64,000 nucleotides of DNA from Streptomyces sp. WMMC940 (GTDB lineage Bacteria; Actinomycetota; Actinomycetes; Streptomycetales; Streptomycetaceae), in the NCBI RefSeq assembly GCF_027460265.1, contig NZ_JAPZBC010000001.1:6147001-6211000 (forward strand), in the 5' to 3' direction. How positions within the stretch are numbered: the stretch's first letter is position 1; every line of letters starts with the position of its first letter. Made by a program: the position numbers and the translations under genes. Under the pieces are notes generated by a model. It was not told the origin of the DNA. It did not search any database and saw only the letters and a program-made list of their open reading frames with translations. Positions 29,708 to 38,521 of the stretch are shown piece after piece.

Positions 29708-30249
29708 GCACACGGACCACCGCGACCGCACCGGAGGCACCCGGCGCCCCGGCCGGCCGCTCCTGGCTGCGGGACCACTCCGAACTCGGCGTGAGCCTGC
29801 TGCTCGTCGTGATCGGCGTCCTCGTCCTGACCGACGCGCTGACGATGCCCCTGGACCTCGCCCAGCGCGGGCCCGTGGGCCCCAGGACCGTGCCGCTCGT
29901 CGTCGGCACCGGGCTGCTGGTGGTTGCCGCCCTCCTCGCCGTGGACGTGCTGCGCGGCGGCCGCGGCGAGGCGGAGACCGGCGAGGACGTCGACCTCGCC
30001 GAACCCGCCGACCGGCGCACGGTGCTGCTGCTCGCCGGCGTCTTCCTCGGCAACGCCGTCCTCATCGAACCGCTCGGCCTCCCCGTCTCCGGGGCGCTGC
30101 TCTTCTGGGGCTCGGCGTACGCGCTGGGCAGCAGGCACCCGCGGCGCGACCCGCTGATCGCGGCAGCCCTCTCACTCGTCACCTTCCATGTCTTCAACAA
30201 CCTGCTCGGGGTGCCGCTGCCCGGTGGCCCGCTGATGGGGGTGCTCTAG
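29704..30249 (+). CDS. tctB: Tripartite tricarboxylate transporter small membrane subunit TctB
   Basis: 181 residues; GTG overlaps the tctC stop (GTGA), so translation is coupled. The protein has the usual four hydrophobic segments of TctB: ELGVSLLLVVIGVLVL, TVPLVVGTGLLVVAALLAV, TVLLLAGVFLGNAVL with SGALLFWGSAYAL, and LIAAALSLVTFHVFNNLL. A GPRTVP motif is typical of the family. It forms the permease with TctA, energised by an ion gradient. An acidic loop (ETGEDVDLAEPAD) separates the second and third segments. Confidence 0.88.
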   Translation: MSTRTTATAPEAPGAPAGRSWLRDHSELGVSLLLVVIGVLVLTDALTMPLDLAQRGPVGPRTVPLVVGTGLLVVAALLAVDVLRGGRGEAETGEDVDLAEPADRRTVLLLAGVFLGNAVLIEPLGLPVSGALLFWGSAYALGSRHPRRDPLIAAALSLVTFHVFNNLLGVPLPGGPLMGVL

Positions 30250-30252
30250 CCG

Positions 30253-31749
30253 ATGGACTCGCTCAACTCCCTCCTCGACGGCTTCGGGACGGCACTGACC
30301 CCGGTCAACCTCCTCTGGGCGGCGCTCGGCGTGCTGCTCGGCACGGCCATCGGCGTGCTGCCCGGCATCGGCCCGGCCATGGCGGTCGCGCTGCTGCTGC
30401 CCGTCACCTACGGCCTCGAACCGACCGGCGCGTTCATCATGTTCGCGGGCATCTACTACGGCGCCATGTTCGGCGGATCGACCACGTCCATCCTGCTCAA
30501 CACCCCCGGCGAGAGCGCGGCGGTGGTCGCCGCGATCGAGGGCAACCCCATGGCCAAGGCCGGCCGGGGCGCGCAGGCGCTCGCGGCCGCCGCCGTCGGC
30601 CACTTCGCGGGGGGCATGATCGGCACCGTCCTGCTCGTCGCGCTCGCGCCGACCGTCGCCGCACTCGCCGTCGACATCGGGGCCCCCGACTACTTCGCCA
30701 TCATGGTGCTGGCCTTCATCGCCGTCACCTCCGTCCTCGGCTCCTCCCGCATCCGCGGACTGGCCTCGCTGCTCGTCGGACTCACCCTCGGCCTCGTCGG
30801 CCTGGACCAGCTCACCGGACAGCAGCGGCTGACCTTCGGCTCGCTCCAGCTCGCGGACGGCATCGACGTGGTCATCGTCGCCGTCGGCCTCTTCGCGATC
30901 GGCGAGGCGCTCTGGGTGGCCGCCCACCTGCGACGCACCACCAGTGAGGCGATACCCGTCGGCCGGCCCTGGCTCGCCGGGTCCGACGTCCGCAGGACCT
31001 GGAAGTCCTGGCTGCGCGGCCCGGTGATCGGCTTCCCGTTCGGCGCCGTCCCCGCGGGCGGCGCGGAGATCCCCACGTTCCTCTCGTACGTCACCGAGAA
31101 GCGCCTGTCCCGGCACAAGGAGGAGTTCGGCAAGGGAGCCATCGAAGGCGTGGCGGGACCGGAGTCCGCTGCGTCCGCGTCGGCGGCGGGCACGCTGGTG
31201 TCGATGCTGACCCTCGGACTGCCGACGACGGCCGTCGCGGCCGTGATGCTCGCGGCCTTCCAGCAGTACGGCATCCAGCCCGGACCGCTGCTCTTCGAAC
31301 GCGAACCCGACCTGGCCTGGGGCCTGATCGCCTCGCTGTTCGTCGGCATGGTCCTGCTGCTCGCGCTGAACCTGCCGCTCGCGCCCCTGTGGGCGAAGCT
31401 GCTGCGCGTCCCGCGACCGTACCTGTACGCCGGCATCCTCTTCTTCGCCGCCGTCGGCGCCTATGCGGTCGGCGGAGAGCCGCTGGACCTGCTGATCCTG
31501 CTGCTGATCGGTCTGATCGGCTTCGGGATGCGGCGGTACGGACTGCCCGTGCTGCCCGCGGTCATCGGCGTCATCCTCGGCCCGGCCGCCGAGCAGCAGC
31601 TGCGGCGCGCGCTCCAGATCAGCGACGGCAGCGTCACCGGCCTGGTGGGCACCCCCTTCTCGGTGGCGGTGTACGCCGTGATCGCGGTGCTGCTGGCCTG
31701 GCCCCTGCTGAGGAGGTTCGTCGGGCGCCGCCGCGACGTGACGGTATGA
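30253..31749 (+). CDS. tctA: Tripartite tricarboxylate transporter permease TctA
   Basis: 498 residues from ATG three bases after tctB's stop. About 12 membrane segments. The conserved family blocks are present: [19 protein letters not shown] near the start, [20 protein letters not shown], and the second-half repeat [19 protein letters not shown] and [13 protein letters not shown]. It carries the transported carboxylate (citrate, or another di- or tricarboxylate or aromatic acid) across the membrane with TctB. The divergent CitB-type regulator suggests substrate-induced expression. Confidence 0.92.
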   Translation: MDSLNSLLDGFGTALTPVNLLWAALGVLLGTAIGVLPGIGPAMAVALLLPVTYGLEPTGAFIMFAGIYYGAMFGGSTTSILLNTPGESAAVVAAIEGNPMAKAGRGAQALAAAAVGHFAGGMIGTVLLVALAPTVAALAVDIGAPDYFAIMVLAFIAVTSVLGSSRIRGLASLLVGLTLGLVGLDQLTGQQRLTFGSLQLADGIDVVIVAVGLFAIGEALWVAAHLRRTTSEAIPVGRPWLAGSDVRRTWKSWLRGPVIGFPFGAVPAGGAEIPTFLSYVTEKRLSRHKEEFGKGAIEGVAGPESAASASAAGTLVSMLTLGLPTTAVAAVMLAAFQQYGIQPGPLLFEREPDLAWGLIASLFVGMVLLLALNLPLAPLWAKLLRVPRPYLYAGILFFAAVGAYAVGGEPLDLLILLLIGLIGFGMRRYGLPVLPAVIGVILGPAAEQQLRRALQISDGSVTGLVGTPFSVAVYAVIAVLLAWPLLRRFVGRRRDVTV

Positions 31750-31792
31750 CCGACGCCCCCGCGCCCCCGGGCGCGGGGGCGCGGGGGCGCCC

Positions 31793-31942
31793 CACGACGG
31801 GGAGGACCGGCGGAGGTACCAGCGGTACGGCCGCGAGCTCGTCGAGCGCCGGACGGAGGGCCCGTACGACCGCTTCCACTACCGCAAGCCCCACCGCCGA
31901 GCGGCCCGTTGTCAGTGGCGGCTGCGACCATCGGAGGCATGA
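31793..31942 (+). pseudogene. Possible remnant of an unrecognised gene before the Nudix chimera
   Basis: In one frame the DNA reads a hydrophilic protein-like sequence (DRRRYQRYGRELVERRTEGP, then YDRFHYRKP) that runs to a TGA overlapping the next gene's ATG (ATGA). The frame is open from 31742 but has no ATG or GTG, so no start can be placed. It may be the tail of a truncated gene. No family recognised. Confidence 0.25.
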
Positions 31943-32673
31943 CGAGGATCGACTGGGACGCCGCGGACACCTTCGACGACGAGCCCGACCACGGGCTGCG
32001 CGACCCCGCGGTCCGCCGCGCCTGGGCGGAGCGCATGCGGCACTGGCTGCCGCCGGCGCCCTCCGACGTGCTCGACCTCGGCCGGGGCCCGTACGGCGAG
32101 GACACGAGGGCCACCCCCGCCCGGCGGGGCGAGGACGCCCGTGCGGCCCCGGCCCGGCACAGCGAAGTCGTCGACGTCCATCTCGTCCTGCGCCGCGGCG
32201 ACGAGGTCCTGCTCGCCCGCCGGGCGGGGACGGGTTACGGGGACGGGCTGTGGAACGGCCCCTCGGGCCACGTCGAGGACGGAGAGGACGTGCGAGCGGC
32301 CATGGTGCGCGAGGCGCGCGAGGAGATCGGCGTCGAGTTCGCGCCGGAGGACCTGCGCGTCGCGCTGGTGATGCAGCACCGGGGGCCCGGGGACCCGCCG
32401 CGCACGGGCTGGTTCTTCGAGGCCGACGGCACCGGCGGCGGCGAGCCGTACAACCGGGAGCCCCACAAGTGCTCGGAGCTGGCCTGGCACCCCCTCGCCG
32501 CGCTCCCGGACGACATGGTCGCGTACTGCAGGGCCGGGTTCGAGGCGTACCGGAGGGGCGAGCGCTTCGTCCTCCACTGGCACGAGGACGACGACCCGAT
32601 CGCCCACGACCCGGGCCTTCCGGACCGGGCGGTGCCGCTGCCGACGACGCGCGTCAGCCCAGCAGCCGGGTGA
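31939..32673 (+). CDS. Nudix hydrolase fused to an N-terminal methyltransferase fragment
   Basis: 244 residues from ATG (MTRIDWDAADTF). The first ~55 residues match the opening of streptomycete class I SAM-dependent methyltransferases, up to motif I, which here reads DVLDLGRGPYG instead of DLGCGTG and then stops. An Ala/Arg linker with a short repeat (TRATPARRGED, DARAAPARHSE) leads into a full Nudix domain (about 75-215) with the box GHVEDGEDVRAAMVREAREE followed by IGV. The active part is therefore a nucleoside-diphosphate-X hydrolase; the methyltransferase piece cannot bind SAM. The GGAGG at 31933 is very close to the ATG, so an upstream TTG (31909) start is possible. Overlaps the DUF402 gene tail-to-tail by 20 bases. 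Confidence 0.75.
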   Translation: MTRIDWDAADTFDDEPDHGLRDPAVRRAWAERMRHWLPPAPSDVLDLGRGPYGEDTRATPARRGEDARAAPARHSEVVDVHLVLRRGDEVLLARRAGTGYGDGLWNGPSGHVEDGEDVRAAMVREAREEIGVEFAPEDLRVALVMQHRGPGDPPRTGWFFEADGTGGGEPYNREPHKCSELAWHPLAALPDDMVAYCRAGFEAYRRGERFVLHWHEDDDPIAHDPGLPDRAVPLPTTRVSPAAG

Positions 32674-33148
32674 ACCGGCCCTGGCGGGCGAGGAGTTCCA
32701 GGGCGTCCAGGGCTCGTGCCGCCTCCTCGGCCGCCCGGGGGTCCCGCTCGGCGAGGCCGCTCGCGGCGAACTCGTCCTCGTCCAGTCGCAGGACCAGCGT
32801 GCCGTCGGCCGACACCCACAGATCCAGGTCCAGATCCTCCACCACCAGCTCGTCCCGGGACACCAGGGCGGGCCGGGTGATGTCGGTGTACCAGCCCTTC
32901 AGCGTCCCGTCGCCCGCCCGGACCTCCTTGACCGCGTACCAGCGGTCGCGCCAGTAGTGCTCGGTGAAGACGTCACCCGGTTCGAAGCGGACGAACCCGA
33001 AGTCCTTCACACCCCCACCCGCCCACGGCGCACGGACGGTGATCCGGGTACCGTCGTCCGCGACGACCTCCGCCGGGTAACGGATCTTCGTACGCCCGGC
33101 CTTGACCAGGGTGACATCGACCCAGGACTCACCCCAGCGTGCGGACAT
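32654..33148 (-). CDS. DUF402 domain protein (possible nucleotide phosphatase family)
   Basis: 164 residues from ATG (MSARWGESWVDV) with GGAGG six bases upstream. It carries the DUF402 beta-barrel: FEPGDVFTEHYWRDRWYAVKEV, GWYTDITRPALV and the acidic DELVVEDLDLDLWV. Characterised relatives hydrolyse nucleoside di- and triphosphates with metal bound by such Asp/Glu/His residues; that activity here is inference. Its start lies inside the end of the GNAT gene (20-base overlap), so the two form an operon. Confidence 0.8.
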   Translation of the reverse strand: MSARWGESWVDVTLVKAGRTKIRYPAEVVADDGTRITVRAPWAGGGVKDFGFVRFEPGDVFTEHYWRDRWYAVKEVRAGDGTLKGWYTDITRPALVSRDELVVEDLDLDLWVSADGTLVLRLDEDEFAASGLAERDPRAAEEAARALDALELLARQGRFTRLLG

Positions 33149-34052
33149 GGCGCACCTCCGTCGCGCAGACCTCGTAGCCGAGCCACTCGTTGACGGCAAG
33201 CATCGGGGCGTTGCCCACGTCGTTGCCGGTGAACGCCTCGGTGAATCCGGCGTCCCGCGCCCGGTGCAGCGAGTCGTTCTTCGCCAGCTTGGCCAGCCCG
33301 CGGCCGCGGTGGGCCCGGGTGGTGCCGGTCATGGCGGTCCCGTAGCGGGTCGAACCGTCCGTACGAGCCGCGCTGAACGCCACCGGGTGCCCGTCCACGA
33401 CGGCGACCGACGTCAGCTCCGGGCTGAACAGCGGATGCCCCCAGGTCTCGTCGAGCCAGTGCCCGTAGTCCGTCAACTCCGCCGCCACGTCCCCCGGTTC
33501 GTCCGCCGTCGTCTCGGAGTCCAGCTCGAAGAGCGGCCGCGGGTCGCCGGCGAACTCGGACGCGGGGACGATCCGCACCCCGTCCGGCGGGGTCCGCAGC
33601 GGTGGCAGCGCCGCTGCCGCCAGATCGAGACGGAGGAATTGCGCCGTACGCCCCGCCCGGTAGCCTCGCCGCTCGGCGAAGGCACGGTGCCCGGGTTCGT
33701 CCAGCACCCAGGTGTGGACCCTGGTGGCACCGGCGCCGACCAGGTACTCCTCGGCCGCGCGCACCACGGCCGAACCCGCACCGCGGCCACGGCGCTCGGG
33801 ATGCACATAGACGTTGGCGTAGCCGACCCCCGGCTCGGGGCTGTCGTGCGCGAGCCCCACCTGCGCCGTGCCGATGATCTCGCCGTCCTCCTCGGCGACC
33901 AGCGGCCGGTACCGGGCGAGCGGATGTGCGTGCTCCGCCTCGAACGCCAGGGACTCGGGGGTGACCAGCATGAACGGCAGGGCGGCGCGCCGGACCCGGG
34001 CGACCGCTTCGGCGTCCCCAGGCGCGCGGAAGGCGCGGACGATCACATTCAT
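33129..34052 (-). CDS. Tandem GNAT family N-acetyltransferase
   Basis: 307 residues from ATG (MNVIVRAFRAPGD). Two GNAT folds in one chain. The first (1-150) is complete, with VGYANVYVHPERRGRGAGSA, the acetyl-CoA pyrophosphate-binding R-x-x-G-x-G/A motif. The second (about 165-305) has TTRAHRGRGLAKLAKNDSL and ends NEWLGYEVCATEVRHVRTLG. The acceptor is unknown; similar proteins are annotated as mycothiol synthase-like. Upstream partner of DUF402. Divergent from the GntR gene across ~100 bases. Confidence 0.85.
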   Translation of the reverse strand: MNVIVRAFRAPGDAEAVARVRRAALPFMLVTPESLAFEAEHAHPLARYRPLVAEEDGEIIGTAQVGLAHDSPEPGVGYANVYVHPERRGRGAGSAVVRAAEEYLVGAGATRVHTWVLDEPGHRAFAERRGYRAGRTAQFLRLDLAAAALPPLRTPPDGVRIVPASEFAGDPRPLFELDSETTADEPGDVAAELTDYGHWLDETWGHPLFSPELTSVAVVDGHPVAFSAARTDGSTRYGTAMTGTTRAHRGRGLAKLAKNDSLHRARDAGFTEAFTGNDVGNAPMLAVNEWLGYEVCATEVRHVRTLG

Positions 34053-34151
34053 GATGCGGCACGCTACGCGCGCGCCCCCGTGCACGCCTCTCGATTTCCC
34101 GAGGGTCCCGAGCGGCGTGCCCGAGGCCCGGAAGTGGGGGACAATCACGTG

Positions 34152-34526
34152 GTGACCTTGAAAATCGTCATCGACACGGACGCCGCCCCCGCGCCCTACG
34201 AGCAGCTCCGCTCCCAGATCTCGGCCCAGGCGCGCTCGGGCGCCCTGCCCGTCGGCTACAAACTCCCCACCGTGCGGGGCCTCGCGGAGGAACTCGGCCT
34301 CGCGGCCAACACCGTCGCCAAGGCGTACCGCGCCCTCGAGGGCGACGGCGTGATCGAAACCCGGGGCCGGAACGGCACGTTCGTCGCGGCGGCCGGGGAC
34401 GCGGCGGAGCGCCAGGCGGCGACGGCCGCCCAGGCGTACACCGAACTGGTCCACCGCCTGGGCCTGTCCCGTGCCGACGCGCTCGCCGCGGTGCAGGACG
34501 CACTGCGCGCCACCTACGGGAAGTGA
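34152..34526 (+). CDS. GntR family regulator, YtrA subfamily
   Basis: 124 residues from GTG (an in-frame GTG three bases earlier is equally possible), with GGGGGA upstream. The N-terminal ~75 residues are a GntR winged helix: APYEQLRSQISAQARSGALP, GYKLPTVRGLAEELGLAANT, VAKAYRALEGDGVIETRGRN. The remaining ~45 residues form a short helical dimerisation tail rather than an effector domain, as in YtrA-type repressors. These usually control adjacent ABC transporters, but none is here, so its target is unknown. Confidence 0.85.
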   Translation: MTLKIVIDTDAAPAPYEQLRSQISAQARSGALPVGYKLPTVRGLAEELGLAANTVAKAYRALEGDGVIETRGRNGTFVAAAGDAAERQAATAAQAYTELVHRLGLSRADALAAVQDALRATYGK

Positions 34527-34597
34527 GTCGCACGCCCGACCGGACCGTGCCGCAGCCACGCCCACGAGAGTCACCACCCTGCCGCCCGCCCCTCGCG

Positions 34598-35692
34598 CTA
34601 GAGGTACAGCCCCGCGTCCGCCCCGCCGTGCTGGGACGGCACGGACGCCGGCACCGTCCCCCGGCGCAGGGCGTACAACTCCGCCAGTGTCGCGCCCTCG
34701 CGGCCCACGCCCTCCTCGGTGCCCAGCCAGGACACGGCCTCCCCGCGGGTGAGCGGCCCGACCTCGATCCGTGCGAGGCAGCGGCCCGGCCGGACGACCG
34801 CGGGGTGCAGCCGCTCGAGGTCCTCGTTGGTGGTGACGCCCACGAGGACGTTCCGGCCCTGGCCGAGCAGCCCGTCCGTCAGGTTCAGCAGCCGGGACAG
34901 CGCCTGGCCCGCGGCGTGCCGCGCCTCGCCCCTGATCAGTTCGTCGCAGTCCTCCAGGAGCAGCAGCCTCCAGCGCCCCTTGGCCGTGCCCTCGTCCTCA
35001 CCGATCGCGATGTCCATCAGATAGCCGACGTCGTTGAACAGCCGCTCCGGATCGAGCACGCAGTCCACCTGGCACCAGTCGCGCCATGAGCGGGCCAGCG
35101 TCCGCAGCGCGGAGGTCTTTCCCGTGCCCGGCGGACCGTGCAGCAGGAGCAGCCGGCCCGCGATGTCGTCCGGCGTCACCTTCATCAGCCGGTCCATCGC
35201 CTGTGCGACGGGGGTCGTGTAGTTGGGACGGACCTCGTCCCAGGTGCCGGCGCTGATCTGGCGGGTGGTACGGTGCGGGCCGCGGCGCGGGGAGACGTAC
35301 CAGAAGCCCATGGTGACGTTCTCGGGCTGCGGCTCGGGTTCGTCCTGGACGCCGTCCGTCGCCTCCTTGTGCACGCTCTCGGCGAGGTCCGGGCTGACGG
35401 CGGTGACCGTGATGTCCGCCCCGCGGTTCCACCGCGAGATCAGCAGGGTCCACCCGTCCCCCTCGGCGAGGGTAGCGCTCCGGTCGTCGTCACGTGCGGC
35501 GCGCAGCACCCGGGCACCCGGCGGCAGCAGCGTGGCGCCGGGCTTGACCCTGTCGATCGTCGAACTGTGCGAATACGGCTGCTCGCCCGTCGCGAAGCGG
35601 CCGAGGAACAGCGCGTCGACGACATCCGACGGCGAATCGCTGTCGTCGACGTTGAGCCGGATCGGCAGAGCGTGCTCAGGGGTGGCGGTCAT
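34598..35692 (-). CDS. DUF5925 / AAA family ATPase
   Basis: 364 residues from ATG (MTATPEHALPIRL). N-terminal ~150 residues: DUF5925, a beta-rich domain with TLAEGDGWTLLISRWNRGADITV. C-terminal AAA+ ATPase (about 170-345): Walker A LLLHGPPGTGKTSALRTLA, Walker B WRLLLLEDCDELI, sensor-1 GVTTNEDL and an arginine-containing HPAVVRPGRCLARIE. It resembles the ATPase core of VCP/FtsH-type remodelers but has no protease. A stand-alone streptomycete gene of unknown role. Start supported by length and composition; ribosome site weak. Confidence 0.85.
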   Translation of the reverse strand: MTATPEHALPIRLNVDDSDSPSDVVDALFLGRFATGEQPYSHSSTIDRVKPGATLLPPGARVLRAARDDDRSATLAEGDGWTLLISRWNRGADITVTAVSPDLAESVHKEATDGVQDEPEPQPENVTMGFWYVSPRRGPHRTTRQISAGTWDEVRPNYTTPVAQAMDRLMKVTPDDIAGRLLLLHGPPGTGKTSALRTLARSWRDWCQVDCVLDPERLFNDVGYLMDIAIGEDEGTAKGRWRLLLLEDCDELIRGEARHAAGQALSRLLNLTDGLLGQGRNVLVGVTTNEDLERLHPAVVRPGRCLARIEVGPLTRGEAVSWLGTEEGVGREGATLAELYALRRGTVPASVPSQHGGADAGLYL

Positions 35693-35787
35693 GGCGCCAT
35701 GATCCGGCACGTCGGCCCTCGGTGCACGGCCTTTTGGGGCGTGCCGCCGCTCTCCGCGCCCGCACTCGGGTACACCGCTCCGGGCAC

Positions 35788-36576
35788 TCAGGTACGCGGC
35801 AACCGGAGCGCCCTCCTCGTCCGGCGGACGACGGCGTACCCCTTGGTGAGGGCCCGGTCCCCGGCGAAGCCGCGGGCGAGTCCCCGGCCCTCGACGAGCC
35901 GCTCGAACTCCGCGGCCCCCGTGGAGCGGCGCACGGTCACCCGCTGCAGGGCGTAGGGCCCCTGTCGACGGCGGGCCAGGGCGTTCCCCACGGCCAGGGA
36001 CTGCGCGAAGCCGGCCGCGCGGACCGCCTGCCGGACCCGGCGGCTGGAGTAGCCGTACGGGTAGGCGAACGAGACCGGCACCTCGCCGACTTCCGCGGCG
36101 ATGACCTCCCTGCACCGCAGCGACTCGAACCGGAGCCGTCGGTCGTCCAACTGGTCCAGCTGCGGATGGGTGTGCGAGTGGCCGCCGATCTCCGTGCCCG
36201 CCGCGGCCAGTTCCCTCACCTGTCCCCAGTCCAGCATGGTGTCGGGCGCGCCGCCCTCCTCGTGCGCGCCGCGCAGCCACCCGGTCGACACGAAGAGGGT
36301 CGAGGCGAAGCCCAGCCCGTCGAGCACGGGAAGGGCGTGCCGGTGCACGCCCTCGTAGCCGTCGTCGAAGGTGATCAGCACCGGCCGGGGCGGCAGGGGT
36401 TCACCGTGCCGCCAGGCCCGGCCGAGCCCGGCGGTCGTGACCGGGGTGAACCCGCGCTCGCCGAGCAGCTCCATCTGTTCGGCGAAGGCCTCCGGCGCCA
36501 CGGAGAGGCCGTGGACCGCCGGAGCGGGCCGGTGCGCTATCGCGTGGTACATGAGGATCGGCACGGCCTCGTTCAT
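35788..36576 (-). CDS. Polysaccharide deacetylase (CE4 / NodB family)
   Basis: 262 residues from ATG overlapping the upstream glycosyltransferase stop. NodB homology: motif 1 ITFDDGYEGV (catalytic base and metal Asp), motif 2 GGHSHTHPQL (metal His residues), motif 3 FAYPYGYSS. It removes N- or O-acetyl groups from a surface glycan. There is no signal peptide, so it probably acts on a lipid-linked or cytoplasmic intermediate. The C-terminal ~70 residues are basic. Last gene of a three-gene set with two family 2 glycosyltransferases. Confidence 0.88.
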   Translation of the reverse strand: MNEAVPILMYHAIAHRPAPAVHGLSVAPEAFAEQMELLGERGFTPVTTAGLGRAWRHGEPLPPRPVLITFDDGYEGVHRHALPVLDGLGFASTLFVSTGWLRGAHEEGGAPDTMLDWGQVRELAAAGTEIGGHSHTHPQLDQLDDRRLRFESLRCREVIAAEVGEVPVSFAYPYGYSSRRVRQAVRAAGFAQSLAVGNALARRRQGPYALQRVTVRRSTGAAEFERLVEGRGLARGFAGDRALTKGYAVVRRTRRALRLPRT

Positions 36577-37595
36577 GGTGTGCCCCCTTCCAGCGGGGCG
36601 TGGGAGGTGATCGGGCCGTGCGAGAACGCCACCCCGGACCGGGCCCGCGCCCGCGCCACCGCGTACCCGGCCGCGGCCGTGGCGACGCCGGCGAGGATGG
36701 CTCCGGCGCGGCCGGCACCGCCCGGGCGGCCCAGCAGGGCGTCGCGCAGACCGCGCACGACGCCCGCCGGGAGCACCCGGGTGGTGTACCGGCGCTCGGT
36801 CTCGAGGCCCTTGCCGCTCCCGACGCTGTGCGAGACGAGGGCCTTGGACAGCCCTTCGGCGTAGGTGCGGGTGCGGAAGTAGCGGAAGCGCTCCCGCTGA
36901 GCGGGGACCCTGTGGTGGATGACGGCGCGGTCGTCTATCAGCAGCACCGCGTCAGGGAGGGCCCGGCCGAGCCGGATGCAGAGCTCGGTCTCCTCGCAGC
37001 CGAGGGGCCGTCTGTCGCCGTCCCTTCCGATGCCGGTGGCGAATCCTCCGGCGGCGTCGAAGGCGGTGCGGCGGAAGGAGGCGTTGCCGCCGAGGACGTT
37101 CCGGACCCGGACGCGCCCGGGAGGAAGCCCCCGGTACGTGCACCCGACGACCCAGTCGAACTCCTCGGGGAACCACGCCGGCCTGCGGCCCGAGGCCCAG
37201 ACCGGCAGGGTCCTGCCGCCGACGGCCATGACCCGGGGGTCGTCGTACCCCTCGGCGAGGCGCCGTAGCCAGTCGTGCTCGGCCACGGCGTCGTCGTCGA
37301 GGAAGGCCACGAACTCGCCGCGGGACACGGCGATGCCGGTGTTGCGCCCGGCGGAGAGGCCGCGGGGGCCCGCGTTGGCGAGCACCCGCACCTCTTCTCC
37401 CGGTGACGCGCTCCCGCGGCTGCCGGTGAACTCCTCGGTGAGGCGGTCCAGCAGCCGGGGGTTGTGGTCGACCACGACCAGCGTCTCCAGCGCCGGGAGC
37501 GACTGCCGGCGCACCGACTCCACGGCCGTGAGGATGTCCGTCCAGCGTTCCTCGGTGTAGACGCAGATCACCACGGAGAACGTCCGGTGGCTCAA
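36573..37595 (-). CDS. Glycosyltransferase family 2 (GT-A)
   Basis: 340 residues from a TTG that overlaps the previous gene's stop (TTGA) and follows AGGAGAGG. GT-A fold: FSVVICVYTEERW, the nucleotide-sugar site AGRNTGIAVSRGEFVAFLDDD with the DxD metal motif, GNASFRRTAFDAAGGF, and the ED-containing GCEETELCIRLG. A hydrophobic stretch near the C-terminus (GAILAGVATAAAGYAVA) may anchor it to the membrane. The sugar is unknown. Middle gene of the operon. Confidence 0.88.
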   Translation of the reverse strand: MSHRTFSVVICVYTEERWTDILTAVESVRRQSLPALETLVVVDHNPRLLDRLTEEFTGSRGSASPGEEVRVLANAGPRGLSAGRNTGIAVSRGEFVAFLDDDAVAEHDWLRRLAEGYDDPRVMAVGGRTLPVWASGRRPAWFPEEFDWVVGCTYRGLPPGRVRVRNVLGGNASFRRTAFDAAGGFATGIGRDGDRRPLGCEETELCIRLGRALPDAVLLIDDRAVIHHRVPAQRERFRYFRTRTYAEGLSKALVSHSVGSGKGLETERRYTTRVLPAGVVRGLRDALLGRPGGAGRAGAILAGVATAAAGYAVARARARSGVAFSHGPITSHAPLEGGTP

Positions 37596-38473
37596 GAGAC
37601 CTCTCCTCGCGGGGCGTTGAGGGCGACTGCGGGACCGCGGCGGGAGGCCCGGCGGACGCCCTTCTCCTTGAGGATCACCTTGAGCACCCGCAGTCCGTCG
37701 CGGACGGCTCTGAGGTTGCTCATGCCGTGGATGCGGAGGTACTCGTGGCTGGGGACCTCCTGGACCCGCAGCCCGGCCTTGACGACCCGGATGTTCATCA
37801 GGGTCTCGATCTCGAAGCCGGTGCAGTCCAGGGCGATGCTGTCCAGGCAGTGGCGCCAGAACGCGTTGTAGCCGTAGCAGAGGTCGGTGTAACGGGCGCC
37901 GAACTTGGCGTTGACGATGCCGCACAGGACGCGGTTGCCGAGCTTGCGGACCGGTGTCATGTCGTCGGTGCCGCCGCCGTTGGCGAAGCGGGAGCCCTTG
38001 GCGAAGTCGGCGCCGCCGACCAGTGCGGAGACATAGCTGACGATCTCCTGGCCGTCGGCGGAGCCGTCCGCGTCGACCATCACGATGATGTCGCCGGTGC
38101 AGGCCGCGAAGCCGCTGATGAGGGCGTCCCCCTTGCCCTTGCCGGCCTGCTCGACGACCTTGACGCCCGGCCACAGCGCGCGGGCGACCTCCACCGTGCC
38201 GTCCGTGGAGTTGCCGTCGACGAGCACGACTTCATGGATCCACTCGGGCAGGGTGCCGAAGACGTGCGGGAGGTTCTTGGCCTCGTTCATCGCCGGGATC
38301 ACGACGCTGACCGGCGGCGCGATGGCGAGGTGGGAGGAGATCGGACGGTACTGGGCCGGTATTCGGCCGAGCGTGGCCGTGGCGGTGGACGTCGTCACGG
38401 CCGGTGCGGGCGCGCCGGTCGTGGCCATCGGATCGTGAGGACCCGGGACCGCCGGGCGCAGGAACGAGCTCAT
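37592..38473 (-). CDS. Glycosyltransferase family 2, dolichol-phosphate mannosyltransferase-like
   Basis: 293 residues from ATG. After ~45 low-complexity residues the GT-A domain begins: VSVVIPAMNEAKNLPHVF, EVVLVDGNSTDGTVEVA, DIIVMVDADGSADG (DxD), and GYNAFWRHCLDSI with EIETLMNIRVVKAGL. This resembles polyprenyl-phosphate sugar transferases but lacks the C-terminal membrane helices. It likely makes a lipid-linked sugar or starts the glycan finished by the downstream transferase and deacetylase. First gene of the unit; the three genes overlap by 4 bases each. Confidence 0.88.
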   Translation of the reverse strand: MSSFLRPAVPGPHDPMATTGAPAPAVTTSTATATLGRIPAQYRPISSHLAIAPPVSVVIPAMNEAKNLPHVFGTLPEWIHEVVLVDGNSTDGTVEVARALWPGVKVVEQAGKGKGDALISGFAACTGDIIVMVDADGSADGQEIVSYVSALVGGADFAKGSRFANGGGTDDMTPVRKLGNRVLCGIVNAKFGARYTDLCYGYNAFWRHCLDSIALDCTGFEIETLMNIRVVKAGLRVQEVPSHEYLRIHGMSNLRAVRDGLRVLKVILKEKGVRRASRRGPAVALNAPRGEVS

Positions 38474-38497
38474 GAGTCGGTTTCCCTCTCGTCCGGT

Positions 38498-38521
38498 GGA
38501 CCGCCCGCCCCCGGGCGGTCC
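38498..38521. promoter_or_regulatory. 10-bp hairpin in the leader of the glycan operon
   Basis: GGACCGCCCG and CGGGCGGTCC are perfect inverted arms with a CCCC loop. They lie 25-48 bases upstream of the first glycosyltransferase start, so they would be transcribed as a 5' leader structure if the promoter is further right. Confidence 0.4.
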
